Assembly (NCBI GenBank): GCA_964036045.1
Contig: OZ038382.1
Span: forward strand, 81,443,918 to 81,507,917
Direction: 5' to 3'
Source: Eutreptiella sp. 'Long Island Sound 2002'
Lineage: Eukaryota; Euglenozoa; Euglenophyceae; Eutreptiales; Eutreptiaceae
Length of the DNA stretch: 64,000 nucleotides
Under the pieces are notes generated by a model. The model did no database searches. It saw only the letters and a program-made list of their open reading frames with translations, and was not told the origin of the DNA. Both the position numbers and the translations under genes were made by a program. Shown in pieces: positions 33,367 through 41,961 of this stretch (positions are counted from its first letter, which is position 1; every line of letters starts with the position of its first letter).

Positions 33367-35865
33367 TCAACTCGGCCAAGCACGAATGCATGTGACCACC
33401 AACCTGTCTGGCCTGGCCCTCGTACGGCTTGGGCGCTGCAGATCAGCGGCCGAACTTGAAGCTTGGTCCTCATTTGGCTCCTGGGCTGGCCTGACCGCAG
33501 GAGGGGGGATCGACGGATCAGCCCTGGAATGTGGCTGCTGAGGGCCGTAAAAGGCTGGATCTCGATTCACCACAGGTCGTTTTCCGTCGCTCTCCACTTG
33601 TCTGTCTGGTTTCGACAAACAATCTGTCAGGAGTACTCCAATTTCGGGGTGCTTCTTGAGGAAGTCGATGAACCCCTTGGTGTACCCATGGACAAAAGAT
33701 TGGGCTGGTTCCCAGTTGTTGTGACTGGAATCAAAGCCCCTCCACTCACACAGAAATTCCCATTCGCCCTTGGCATCACGTCTTGCTTCAACAATCCTCT
33801 TGAGTTCGTACTTCCCCCCTTCGATGACCCGATCGGACAAGTGTTTTGCAGTCCAAAAAAGGGGTTTAACCCGATCCTTGGGGGAGGGGATCTCTCCCTT
33901 GAGACGATCGCCCGAAACGTCAATTTCCCTGCTGACATCCACACGAATCCTCGACCTGTTCTCACCAAGACGCGCTGTAACAGCGAATGGCCCCTCCCAC
34001 AAGGGAAGAAGCTTGTCATCTCCGTCCAGGGTGGTTTCGGATTTTCGAAGCCAAACTCGATCATCGACTTCAAAATTGTGGGGGTTTTTTCGGCCTTGAT
34101 TCTGGACCCAAAGCCAGTCAGCTTGATGCTTCTCGATTAATTTCGACACAGATTTATCTGCTCGTTGGACTTCGTCCAAAAACAGCGAAGCATCCTTACA
34201 GGGGCGAGGATTATTCAACGGCATGTTCCACCAACACTTCTTTCGTCCAAAGACAATTTCATTTGGAGAAGGGCCATGATACAAAGGCGTGTTGTGGTAA
34301 CGGCGAAGCAATGCGAAGAGAACTTCCATCCAATGGAAGACCTTTTCACTCGCGAGCTCCTTACGAAGCATATTAATAATTGAGCGGCCGGCTCTTTCGC
34401 CAGGCAGCGCTCGATGCGAGTGGATTTCACATCGGAGGTGGTGGATTCCAAGGCGAGCACACAATTCTCTCCACCATTCGGAGGTGTACTCTTTGCCAGA
34501 ATCCGTCACCACCTCGGATGGGACGTCCCAGCCTCCCATCCAGGTCTGCGCGCACCACTTGGCGGCAGCCTTGCCAGTCATCGACTCAATGTTGGAAGGC
34601 AACACTTGAATGTAGCCGGAATGACGGCACTGAATAAGGAGCACACCATTGACTTTTTTATTAGTCCAATGGCACTCTTCGTCATCGAGTGCACCGAGAT
34701 AGAAGAAATCACTGGTGACTCTGTTAAAGAGGCGCTCCGGAATAGGATGAGGCCTCAGATGGCCGTGCTTCTTCGCGCTGGGGGGCGTCGAGACAGCACA
34801 TTGGGCGCATCCGGCGGCTACTTTCATGCAATGAGTGTAGAGCCTCGATCCAAACAACCTATGCTTAATCATCGACCACAGTCGACGGCCATGTGCGTGG
34901 GGGGACTCCCATTTATGCCACCAGTTTAACACTCGGGGGGCTAGGGCGTCTGGCACACACAATTTACCCTCCATCCACAGCTTCCCCCCATCCAACGAGT
35001 ACTCAGCAAAAATCCCATCCTTGTGAGCATCTTTGGATTGGAGATTTCCAAAGACCTCTTTAAACATGGGATCCTGCAGGTAATCGGACGTCCAGTCACG
35101 GATGATCAGGGAATCCTTCGGCAGGGGTGGAGTTTTGGCCGGATCTCGTCGCTTAATGCCCTGGATCAACCGAAATCGACTTACTTGTCGGGTGTAGTCA
35201 AACCGTTTCACACTCCCTGAGGAGGGATCGGTGACTTTTTCCACGACTTTCAGTGTTTTGGTGCAGATCTCATGAGCATGCGCCGGATCTGTGATGGCCG
35301 TGATGTCGTGACACGGTAATGCGTGCTGCTTAACAGCGCATTGCATGCATGCACGTCGAATGAGTTTCTTTTCTTCCTGATCCCATTCGATGATTACATG
35401 GCGGTCCTGCTCCGTACCATGGATGTTGGTACTTTGCAGCCCCTCTGAGGCGGGGTAAGCCCATCGGCTCAGAGCATCCGCTACCGTGTTATGTTTACCA
35501 GGCAAATACGACACATGGAGGTCAAACAGAGAGAGAAATTCGTGCCATCTGGCCCGTCGACCAGCTGGGCTCGCGACAGTATCAATGTGTTCGATGGCCC
35601 AATACTCCAGAGATCGATGATCCGTCAGGACCTCGACTCGATTGGTGCCAACCCACGATTGGTACTTTTTTAGAGCGCAAATTATGGCATACGTTTCTTG
35701 CTCACGCGGCGACCATTGCATTTGGCGTGGGGCTAGCTTCCGAGACCAAAATGCAAGAGGGTAATGATCGCCGGTGGCCTCATCAACCTGTTCAAGAACA
35801 GCTCCGATCGCGTACCTAGAAGCGTCGGTTCTAATGTAGAAGGGTCGGTCAAATTTGGGGCACAT
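33367..35865 (-). CDS. Chromovirus RNase H - integrase - chromodomain polyprotein segment
   Basis: 832 aa. It opens with RNase H (YIRTDASRYAIGAVLEQ; later HNTVADALSRWA). The integrase zinc region shows H...H...CMKVAAGCAQC (about 34790-34910). The catalytic core has Asp in TSDFFYLGAL (about 34706), Asp in VVTDSGKEYTS (about 34500) and Glu in GERAGRSIINML (about 34385). The C-terminus carries a chromodomain (YELKRIVEARR, FLCEWRGF, NNWEPAQSF; about 33690-33815), followed by about 100 residues with a basic Arg-rich end. The chromodomain should direct insertion to modified histones. The frame is +1 relative to the RT segment and overlaps it by 17 nt, and the junction lies in a run of four C at about 35856. 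The ATG at 35865 is probably incidental. Confidence 0.92.
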   Translation of the reverse strand: MCPKFDRPFYIRTDASRYAIGAVLEQVDEATGDHYPLAFWSRKLAPRQMQWSPREQETYAIICALKKYQSWVGTNRVEVLTDHRSLEYWAIEHIDTVASPAGRRARWHEFLSLFDLHVSYLPGKHNTVADALSRWAYPASEGLQSTNIHGTEQDRHVIIEWDQEEKKLIRRACMQCAVKQHALPCHDITAITDPAHAHEICTKTLKVVEKVTDPSSGSVKRFDYTRQVSRFRLIQGIKRRDPAKTPPLPKDSLIIRDWTSDYLQDPMFKEVFGNLQSKDAHKDGIFAEYSLDGGKLWMEGKLCVPDALAPRVLNWWHKWESPHAHGRRLWSMIKHRLFGSRLYTHCMKVAAGCAQCAVSTPPSAKKHGHLRPHPIPERLFNRVTSDFFYLGALDDEECHWTNKKVNGVLLIQCRHSGYIQVLPSNIESMTGKAAAKWCAQTWMGGWDVPSEVVTDSGKEYTSEWWRELCARLGIHHLRCEIHSHRALPGERAGRSIINMLRKELASEKVFHWMEVLFALLRRYHNTPLYHGPSPNEIVFGRKKCWWNMPLNNPRPCKDASLFLDEVQRADKSVSKLIEKHQADWLWVQNQGRKNPHNFEVDDRVWLRKSETTLDGDDKLLPLWEGPFAVTARLGENRSRIRVDVSREIDVSGDRLKGEIPSPKDRVKPLFWTAKHLSDRVIEGGKYELKRIVEARRDAKGEWEFLCEWRGFDSSHNNWEPAQSFVHGYTKGFIDFLKKHPEIGVLLTDCLSKPDRQVESDGKRPVVNRDPAFYGPQQPHSRADPSIPPPAVRPAQEPNEDQASSSAADLQRPSRTRARPDRLVVTCIRAWPS

Positions 35866-38551
35866 GCAACGTGGCGACTTCGCAGAGGGCCGCCTTCAAG
35901 TGATGGAAGGCCTCCTCGCACTCGTCAGTCCACTTGACACGAACCTTTGAACCTGCCTTGCCCGCATCTCTCCCTACCTTCAATAATTCAGTGAGGGGGG
36001 CAGCAAATTTGGCATAATTCGGCACAAAAGTGTGGTAAAAATTGCAACAACCCAGGAATCCTCTCAACTCCGTGATCGTCTCAGGGCGCTTCCACTTCTG
36101 AATAGCGACGAGCTTCCCTGGACTGGGTCGTCGGGTGCCATTCTCTAGGAGAGAACCACAAAATTCGACTGATTTTAAGAATAATTTTCCCTTCTTTGGC
36201 CCACAAATCAGCTGATTGGCGTCAAGAATGTCCAAAACTTGGTTCAGCTGCTTCTCATGTAGGGCCACCAGCTCGGCTTCGGTCAGTCCCTCTCCCTCCG
36301 TCGCGATGATTATGTCATCTATGTACACACTCACGAAGGCACGAAGCTCAGGATGGGTTGTGAACAGCACATCCTCCATCATTCTTTGAAAAAATGAGGG
36401 GGCGTTCTTCAGGCCCATGGGCATGACCGTCCATTGGACTGGGCCACATGGCGTGCACATACAGGTGAGAGGTCTGCTGTCCTTCCTCAACGGCATTTGG
36501 TGAAAGCCGTGACGGAGATCCAGCACAGAGAACAAACGACCTCTTGCCCTCTTGGAGATTTCCTCCTCAATGAGGGGCAGGGGGTTTGAATCCGCTTTTG
36601 TTTCGGCGTTGAGATTGCGAAAATCAACAACCATTCGCCAACCATCAATGGTGTTCTGGTCTGCAGGTGGTGGCTTCGGGACTGTGAAGGGTGAACAGCA
36701 CCATTCGCTGGTCATACAACCCTCAAGCCAACCAAATTCCCTGAGATTTCTCTCGATGATTTTTCTGAGAATCTCATGTTTATGTCCATGATTTTCATAA
36801 GGGCGCTGTTTCTTCGCCTTGTACCCTTCACGAAGCTCGATGAAGGCTTCATCGAACTGTCCACGGACAGGGGGGTCTTTGATCAACTTCCCTGAAAGGG
36901 TTGTGTCCTTCCGTTCCTCAAAAATCTTTTCTCTTGACTTGGAACACAATTCAGTGTCCACCTGATCGCCAGGAACTACTGTCGAAAAAACTTTGGCGAC
37001 TTCTTCGGCTTTGGCAGGAAGAATCTTCTTACGGATGTCCCTAAACAGGTCCGTATCAACTGCCTCTTGAAGATAGGTGGGTCTTGTGTCGAAATCCCAG
37101 GGATTCTCTTCGTGATCCAGCTCCTCGAAAGGATCCATGAAAGCTTCCACAGGGGGTTTTTCATAAAAAACTCTGAATTTGCGGCGCGATTGGAGATTTT
37201 TCCTCGCCCGTGCAGTGAAGATTCTTTTCGATGTCGACCGTATTGGGGAAGAGGGAGACGAGGCGGATCCATTGGATGTTGAATCACCTTGGGTATCTGA
37301 CGGACAAAAATCAGAAAAAATAGATTCATCATCAGTACCACGCTCAACCTCAGATTCTGACCCAACACAAGAATCAGTACCAGAATCAGCAGAATTAGAG
37401 TCAGAAAGCTTTCCATCCACCAGGAATGCAAGCGAACTCCAGGACCGCTGTGGCAGGGGACCTGTGTCGTCCCTGGCATACAGCTTAATCTTCCTGGGAA
37501 GTTCGATGTAATCTACACAAATGTCTTGTAATTCCTGAAACCAAGGCTTGTCGTCCCACAAGGGCACAACTAAAATTGCCTGGGTCTTATCTTGCTTGAT
37601 TTTGTGGATGACCTGCTGGATTAAGTGAAACGGAGGATTAATCCACAACTTCTTGTCCCATTTGTAGGTCCAAGCGTCGCTAAAGTGCTTGTCAAAGCGC
37701 TTGTTCATACGGTTAGCAAAGGCATCATACTGTGGCCAAAAGGAATGGTGTTTATGAAAATATTCACAAATTGCATCGCGCCATTTGTCGACAACTCTGT
37801 AGGATGAAGAGTGCCAGCGCGAAGGGCGTCGTGGCTGGGAGTCCCTACGAAGACATTCTAACTCTTGAGAGTAATCGGCACTCCCATTCACCTCTGCAAT
37901 GGTGACATCTTCACCAAATTTTGGTGTCACCTTTTGCTTCAAAAATTCTTCTGCACTTTTAAACCCTGCGTGCAAAAAACGAAATTCAGGACGCTCCAAA
38001 GGACCTGACTCCAGCAAAAAACAACGACGATGACCTACGGGCGCTACCCTGTTCTTGCGAAGCCAAGGATGGCCCAAATAAAGGTCATACTTTATGTCAG
38101 CACGGTAGAAGTAGTCATCCTTAAGGACAACTTCTTCCACATTTTGCTCTTCCCAAAGGTCTTGAGCGACCAAATGAGTTGATATATAACAACCGCGTTG
38201 CCCACCTGCGAGAGAATGTCCAGAAAGTCCCTCGAGGGTAACAGGATGAGGCGATTCAAACACGCAGTCGTCGGGTAAGAAGGAATTGGATTGGAGATTT
38301 ACCTCTGATCCATTGTCACACAAACAAGTGGCGAGGTGGAAATTTCCCTTGCAATCAGAGACCCACAGCTTTGTGACAAACTGACGGGCCCTGTGCTTGG
38401 ACTGTACACCAACCTCGTCCACCGCAACAGAAGGATCCGCTGCCGGATCCAGGGGGGAGGAGACAAGCGACCCTACATCAAGTAATGGTCGATCAGGAAT
38501 CTGGGGATCATGCCTGAAATCGCCTGGGGAGGGGCGATTTTCGTGGCTCCC
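35849..38551 (-). CDS. Chromovirus protease - methyltransferase-like - reverse transcriptase segment
   Basis: The frame is open directly after the gag UAG (38552-38554) and in the same frame as the second gag segment. There is no nearby ATG, and codon 38422 is GTG, so readthrough from gag is the likely mode of expression. The protease has CDNGSEVN at about 38315 in place of the usual D-[ST]-G. A methyltransferase-like module follows at about 37520-37735 (DAFANRMNKRF, WINPPFHLIQQVI, VVPLWDDKPWFQEL), then an acidic Ser-rich linker (about 37290-37440). RT motifs are MVVDFRNLNAETK, FSVLDLRHGFHQM, MPMGLKNAPSFFQRMM and YIDDIII (about 36315), ending in the thumb and connection (RGFLGCCNFYH). It makes element cDNA and processes the polyprotein. 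The module between protease and RT is unusual. Confidence 0.9.
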   Translation of the reverse strand, partial: GSHENRPSPGDFRHDPQIPDRPLLDVGSLVSSPLDPAADPSVAVDEVGVQSKHRARQFVTKLWVSDCKGNFHLATCLCDNGSEVNLQSNSFLPDDCVFESPHPVTLEGLSGHSLAGGQRGCYISTHLVAQDLWEEQNVEEVVLKDDYFYRADIKYDLYLGHPWLRKNRVAPVGHRRCFLLESGPLERPEFRFLHAGFKSAEEFLKQKVTPKFGEDVTIAEVNGSADYSQELECLRRDSQPRRPSRWHSSSYRVVDKWRDAICEYFHKHHSFWPQYDAFANRMNKRFDKHFSDAWTYKWDKKLWINPPFHLIQQVIHKIKQDKTQAILVVPLWDDKPWFQELQDICVDYIELPRKIKLYARDDTGPLPQRSWSSLAFLVDGKLSDSNSADSGTDSCVGSESEVERGTDDESIFSDFCPSDTQGDSTSNGSASSPSSPIRSTSKRIFTARARKNLQSRRKFRVFYEKPPVEAFMDPFEELDHEENPWDFDTRPTYLQEAVDTDLFRDIRKKILPAKAEEVAKVFSTVVPGDQVDTELCSKSREKIFEERKDTTLSGKLIKDPPVRGQFDEAFIELREGYKAKKQRPYENHGHKHEILRKIIERNLREFGWLEGCMTSEWCCSPFTVPKPPPADQNTIDGWRMVVDFRNLNAETKADSNPLPLIEEEISKRARGRLFSVLDLRHGFHQMPLRKDSRPLTCMCTPCGPVQWTVMPMGLKNAPSFFQRMMEDVLFTTHPELRAFVSVYIDDIIIATEGEGLTEAELVALHEKQLNQVLDILDANQLICGPKKGKLFLKSVEFCGSLLENGTRRPSPGKLVAIQKWKRPETITELRGFLGCCNFYHTFVPNYAKFAAPLTELLKVGRDAGKAGSKVRVKWTDECEEAFHHLKAALCEVATLHVPQI

Positions 38552-40255
38552 CTAGGCGTTCTGACCTCCAGCGGCTGCGTTAACATTGTGAACACAGCCT
38601 GATTCGTCGATCCACTCATCTTGGAACGGATCATCTGCTGGATTCAGGGCATTTTCGACATAATCTCGATCCGCATCAGACACCTGGTCTGCACCTGAGA
38701 CCTGATCCACACGATGATTTCCCTTTCCACGTCCACGGCCACGGCCGCCGGATGATGGGCCACCACCGTCGCCACGCCCTCTGCCCTTACCAGAGAAAGG
38801 GGTTCCTGAAGGATTTCCCTTACCTTTACCCTGTGATCCTGGAGCATTTCCTTTGTTTGTACCGAATTGAGGGGTTTGGCCTGGATTTCGATTTCCGCCT
38901 CCGGCGATGACATTGGGACTTGTCTGGCCGTTCGGCTGTCCACCGGAGCCGGATGGAGTCCGATTTCCTTTGCCTTGGGACCCGCCAGGGCCTCCGGTAG
39001 TTTTGTTTCCACCGGAGGGGGTCGGATTACCCTTTCCCCCCTTTGCACCATGCACCTGTCTGTCATTCCTGTCTGAATTCTGCGAATTACTGACATTTTC
39101 ACCAATCACCTTGTGATCGTAAGCAGACCATCGGTGATTAGCAGTAGAATGCGTCTTAGCTCGGTTCGTAGAACCTAAAAGAAGGCAGATGCTACAATGA
39201 TCCTGAACATTCCGGGTGTCATTCACCTTTTTGTTGCCCTTTTGGGCCCCATTTTGGGTGTTTTGCTGGGTATTCTTGTTTCCCCCAAGACCCTCATGGA
39301 AATTTTGATTGGCGGCGTCAGCGAGCCTCTCAACCTCTTCCCACAGTTCCTGCGGGGTGAACGAAAACACCCAGTTCCTGGCCTTCAGGCGATGGCCGTG
39401 GAAACTTACTCCCCTGTTGAGGACTTGGACAAACAAGTCCCGATCCTCGTGTTCATTAAACTTGATTTTCCACGTGTTTTCAGTGAATTTCACCTTGGTA
39501 AACGACGTGGGGGAGCACTTTTGAAGTGCCTCCCTGACTTTAAACCGGTTGGCCGAGGCGTCGAAGCCATCGACTTCCGCCCACCAGGTCTTGACCTTTT
39601 CTCCGGACTGTCTATTCCGAAGGGTGGCGGCGGTTTCTGAGGGGATCTTGTCAAAAATCAGATTTTTCAGCTCGGCACTGGAAGATTTTTCGCCTGAATG
39701 TTCAGATTCTTCTACGAGATTCCAGAAGCGCTGTCTCTTGTCTTGCACTTCATGCAAGATTGATCGCGAGAACGAAGGAAAATTCTTCAACATCTGGTGG
39801 TAATGGTCCTCAGGCAGCCGGGATCCACGTACCTCCAACTGTTCCCACACCTCATCAAAGGTAAGGGGGGAACTTGAATCATCACGATCACTCCAGGTCC
39901 TGAGCCAAGTATTGGCCGGCGCTCCCTCAAGACAGTCCAAGAGGGCCATCAGGAACTGATCATCCTGGAGCTTTTGAGTCTTAACCCACAATTTAAATTC
40001 CCGTTGGAACTGAGGCCAACGTCTGGGGTTTCCATTATACTTCGGTTGCTTGGCAACCTGGCGAAGTCGCAATGATGTAGGATTAAGGAGTGAATCCATC
40101 CCCAAAACCGGCCGTAATGGCAGACACCTTGGCGGCATCATTAGCCACACCAGCTCCGGCGAGGGTCTGGGCGAGCAACATCTGGGCAATTGCATTGGAA
40201 TCAACAGCAGGAAGGGTAGTACGGGAGGCAGTTCTTTTGGCATTCTGAGCCTCAT
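38552..40255 (-). CDS. Chromovirus Gag, main capsid/nucleocapsid segment
   Basis: The frame is open for 567 aa from ATG 40255, but the first 50 or so residues are probably shadow of the upstream gag frame. A retrotransposon Gag core begins near residue 70 (KYNGNPRRWPQFQREF, LLDCLEGAPANTWL, YHQMLKNFPSF). A block at about 39350-39520 (TKVKFTENTWKIKF, FVQVLNRGVSFHG) has an RNA-recognition-like look. HCSICLLLG followed by two His is a possible zinc knuckle of unusual spacing. The tail is a long Gly/Lys/Arg/Gln-rich RNA-binding region. The segment ends with GCC TAG GGG, and the following codons stay open in frame into protease. Confidence 0.85.
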   Translation of the reverse strand: MRLRMPKELPPVLPFLLLIPMQLPRCCSPRPSPELVWLMMPPRCLPLRPVLGMDSLLNPTSLRLRQVAKQPKYNGNPRRWPQFQREFKLWVKTQKLQDDQFLMALLDCLEGAPANTWLRTWSDRDDSSSPLTFDEVWEQLEVRGSRLPEDHYHQMLKNFPSFSRSILHEVQDKRQRFWNLVEESEHSGEKSSSAELKNLIFDKIPSETAATLRNRQSGEKVKTWWAEVDGFDASANRFKVREALQKCSPTSFTKVKFTENTWKIKFNEHEDRDLFVQVLNRGVSFHGHRLKARNWVFSFTPQELWEEVERLADAANQNFHEGLGGNKNTQQNTQNGAQKGNKKVNDTRNVQDHCSICLLLGSTNRAKTHSTANHRWSAYDHKVIGENVSNSQNSDRNDRQVHGAKGGKGNPTPSGGNKTTGGPGGSQGKGNRTPSGSGGQPNGQTSPNVIAGGGNRNPGQTPQFGTNKGNAPGSQGKGKGNPSGTPFSGKGRGRGDGGGPSSGGRGRGRGKGNHRVDQVSGADQVSDADRDYVENALNPADDPFQDEWIDESGCVHNVNAAAGGQNA

Positions 40256-41588
40256 TCCTAGCCTTCACCGATCTACTCTGAGATCGAGAGATTGTAACCC
40301 TTTCCTTTAGCTTAGTCCTGCTGATCCTTGCGTCGGTGGTCTTAGAGTCCACCGAAGGAGCAATCGAAAAAATTTCTGTCGCCTCCTCCGACGGTTCTGT
40401 TGTTTGTTCCACCGATGATGCGCCCTCAGACCTCATGTGGGTCTTGAAAAGATCTTTAATTCCCAGCGTCTGAATGATGAGTTGCATTTGATCCTTGAGC
40501 AATTGGAGCTCAGTATCTCGCTGTAATCTGCAAGAGCAGTCGGCAGGACAGTACATACCGTGTCCTGAAGGGCCTGAGCATGCTGTCGGACCGCTAATCT
40601 CAGTGGTTCGCAGCCAGGAGTCCACTTGGGGAGCTCCTTCAGTCCTAATTTCCAGGCTTGCCTGCCTAGCTGCCTCTAAAATTCCTTCCTCAACCGCGGC
40701 GGCTAGATCGTCGCGGATGGAAACAGAGGGATGTGGGGCGGAGGGCCCGGCAACAGGTGCCTTGGTCTTCTCCTTCGGGAAGGGGCTTGCCTCCCAGATC
40801 TGCAAGAAAATGGCAAAAGACTCATCTTCTTGAGAACACCACCACATCCTGGTATTAATTTCTTCTTGAAGGAGGAAAAAATATTCGAATAAAAAATCAG
40901 AGGCGATTCTCTCTTGTCCTATCAGCTTAGACGTGGCTAATAGACACAGGGCCTCAAGCGCCTCAAGGTTACGGGTCACTTCGGAAGACAAATGGTTGTC
41001 CCATTGTGCCCATGAGGCTGGTCGATTATAGGTAGGTACCTCACCTGGACCACCCATCTCAATGTCCTCAATGTCGGCGTCGATGGTCTCAAAATGTGGA
41101 CACTGGTAGGGAGTATTGGTACCTGCCAGGTCCGTAAGCTCCACCGGAGCGTTGCCATTAGCGTAAGCTGGGAGATTCCAGCTGCTTGATGGCCAATTTC
41201 GACTGGGATCTTGATTGTAATCTGGGCCTCCACAGCTGCTGATTTGTGTCCTTCTTGGGCAATTTGGGCTTGCGCAAGGCATTCCTCTCAAGGCCTCGTT
41301 CGCACAGCACCACGGGAGCGTGATCGTTACGTCTCCGGAGGTGGCGGAGTCTACGGGGCCGTACTGAGGGGCTAGCTGTGGTTGGGACACCAAAGGAACA
41401 ACATTCAGGTAGCCTCTGCTACCATGAAAGTGCTGCCCTGGGTCGTTGTGGGTGCCGGAGGGCTCGGGGCCGGCAAGACCAGTGGGGCAGGCACGCGAGG
41501 AGTCTCCCTGGATGTTGTTATTGGGGGTAGAACCGGACACTCGGACACCAACGGAGGCGAGAGCAGCGACAACAGAAGCAAGGTCCAT
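40083..41588 (-). CDS. Chromovirus Gag N-terminal segment, starting inside the LTR
   Basis: 501 aa from ATG 41588. The start codon and first 55 codons lie inside the 5' LTR, and the frame continues through the primer-binding site (translated GSRG) into internal sequence. The middle contains a coherent helical stretch (SEVTRNLEALEALCLLATSK, FLFEYFFLLQEEINTRMW). The end is Ala-rich (AIAQMLLAQTLAGAGVANDAA) and stops at 40083-40085, just where the Gag core continues in the +1 frame. I read it as the N-terminal part of one Gag protein, separated from the rest by a +1 shift. No matrix-type signature is recognised. A downstream start at a Met beyond the primer site is the main alternative. Confidence 0.7.
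   Translation of the reverse strand: MDLASVVAALASVGVRVSGSTPNNNIQGDSSRACPTGLAGPEPSGTHNDPGQHFHGSRGYLNVVPLVSQPQLAPQYGPVDSATSGDVTITLPWCCANEALRGMPCASPNCPRRTQISSCGGPDYNQDPSRNWPSSSWNLPAYANGNAPVELTDLAGTNTPYQCPHFETIDADIEDIEMGGPGEVPTYNRPASWAQWDNHLSSEVTRNLEALEALCLLATSKLIGQERIASDFLFEYFFLLQEEINTRMWWCSQEDESFAIFLQIWEASPFPKEKTKAPVAGPSAPHPSVSIRDDLAAAVEEGILEAARQASLEIRTEGAPQVDSWLRTTEISGPTACSGPSGHGMYCPADCSCRLQRDTELQLLKDQMQLIIQTLGIKDLFKTHMRSEGASSVEQTTEPSEEATEIFSIAPSVDSKTTDARISRTKLKERVTISRSQSRSVKARNEAQNAKRTASRTTLPAVDSNAIAQMLLAQTLAGAGVANDAAKVSAITAGFGDGFTP
41412..41424 (-). other. Primer-binding site for initiator Met tRNA
   Basis: On the minus strand, TGGTAGCAGAGGC starts at the first base after the 5' LTR. It is complementary to a tRNA 3' end reading CCTCTGCTACCA, the end of initiator Met tRNAs of the AGCAGAG type. 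Plant initiator tRNA would need TGGTATCAGAGC, so the host's initiator tRNA is probably not of the flowering-plant type. Confidence 0.85.
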
Positions 41589-41956
41589 GCTGATTGTGGT
41601 CCGGCAGAAAATCCCAGTCTATGAAGAAAATTGAGGGGAATTCTTCTAAATACATCTGAGTGTCCAAAACTGTCTGAAAAGATTTAAATAATCCATTTAT
41701 GTAAAATTGTCTGGCCGATCTGGCCCGCGAGCGCGCGTCAGCGGCAAATGGCGATTCCAGCTAAAATAGCGGAATGCGGCGGATTTACGGGAAATGGACC
41801 GCGGAATCAAATCCGGCATATCAGAAATATATAGGAAATATCCTGTGACTGAGCTGTGAGGCGGCAATTCCGCCGAAGCAAAGAAAATGACCAAAATGTA
41901 GCCAATCTGGACAGAATGTCTGAAAATCTGAGCAGATCGGGCTAGCCGCACTTACA
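41425..41956 (-). repeat. Chromovirus 5' LTR (532 bp)
   Basis: Partner of 31195-31720. A TATA-like CTATATATTT is present on the minus strand at about 41827-41836. If used, transcription would start near 41800 and leave the gag ATG (41588) about 210 nt downstream, still within the LTR. Two short ATG-initiated frames precede it. Confidence 0.93.
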
Positions 41957-41961
41957 AAAGG

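Larger units (their letters stand above)
31195..41956 (-). mobile_element. Young chromodomain Ty3/gypsy LTR retrotransposon (chromovirus)
   Basis: A 10,762-bp minus-strand element flanked by the 5-bp duplication AAAGG (31190-31194 and 41957-41961). It has LTRs of 532 and 526 bp with TG...CA ends, a primer-binding site, a purine-rich tract and the order Gag, protease, methyltransferase-like, RT, RNase H, integrase, chromodomain. RNase H before integrase and a C-terminal chromodomain place it among chromoviruses. The LTRs differ by about three substitutions and one local rearrangement, so insertion was recent. Two apparent +1 shifts and one in-frame UAG interrupt a single reading frame. Whether these are programmed or inactivating is open. 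Confidence 0.95.
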
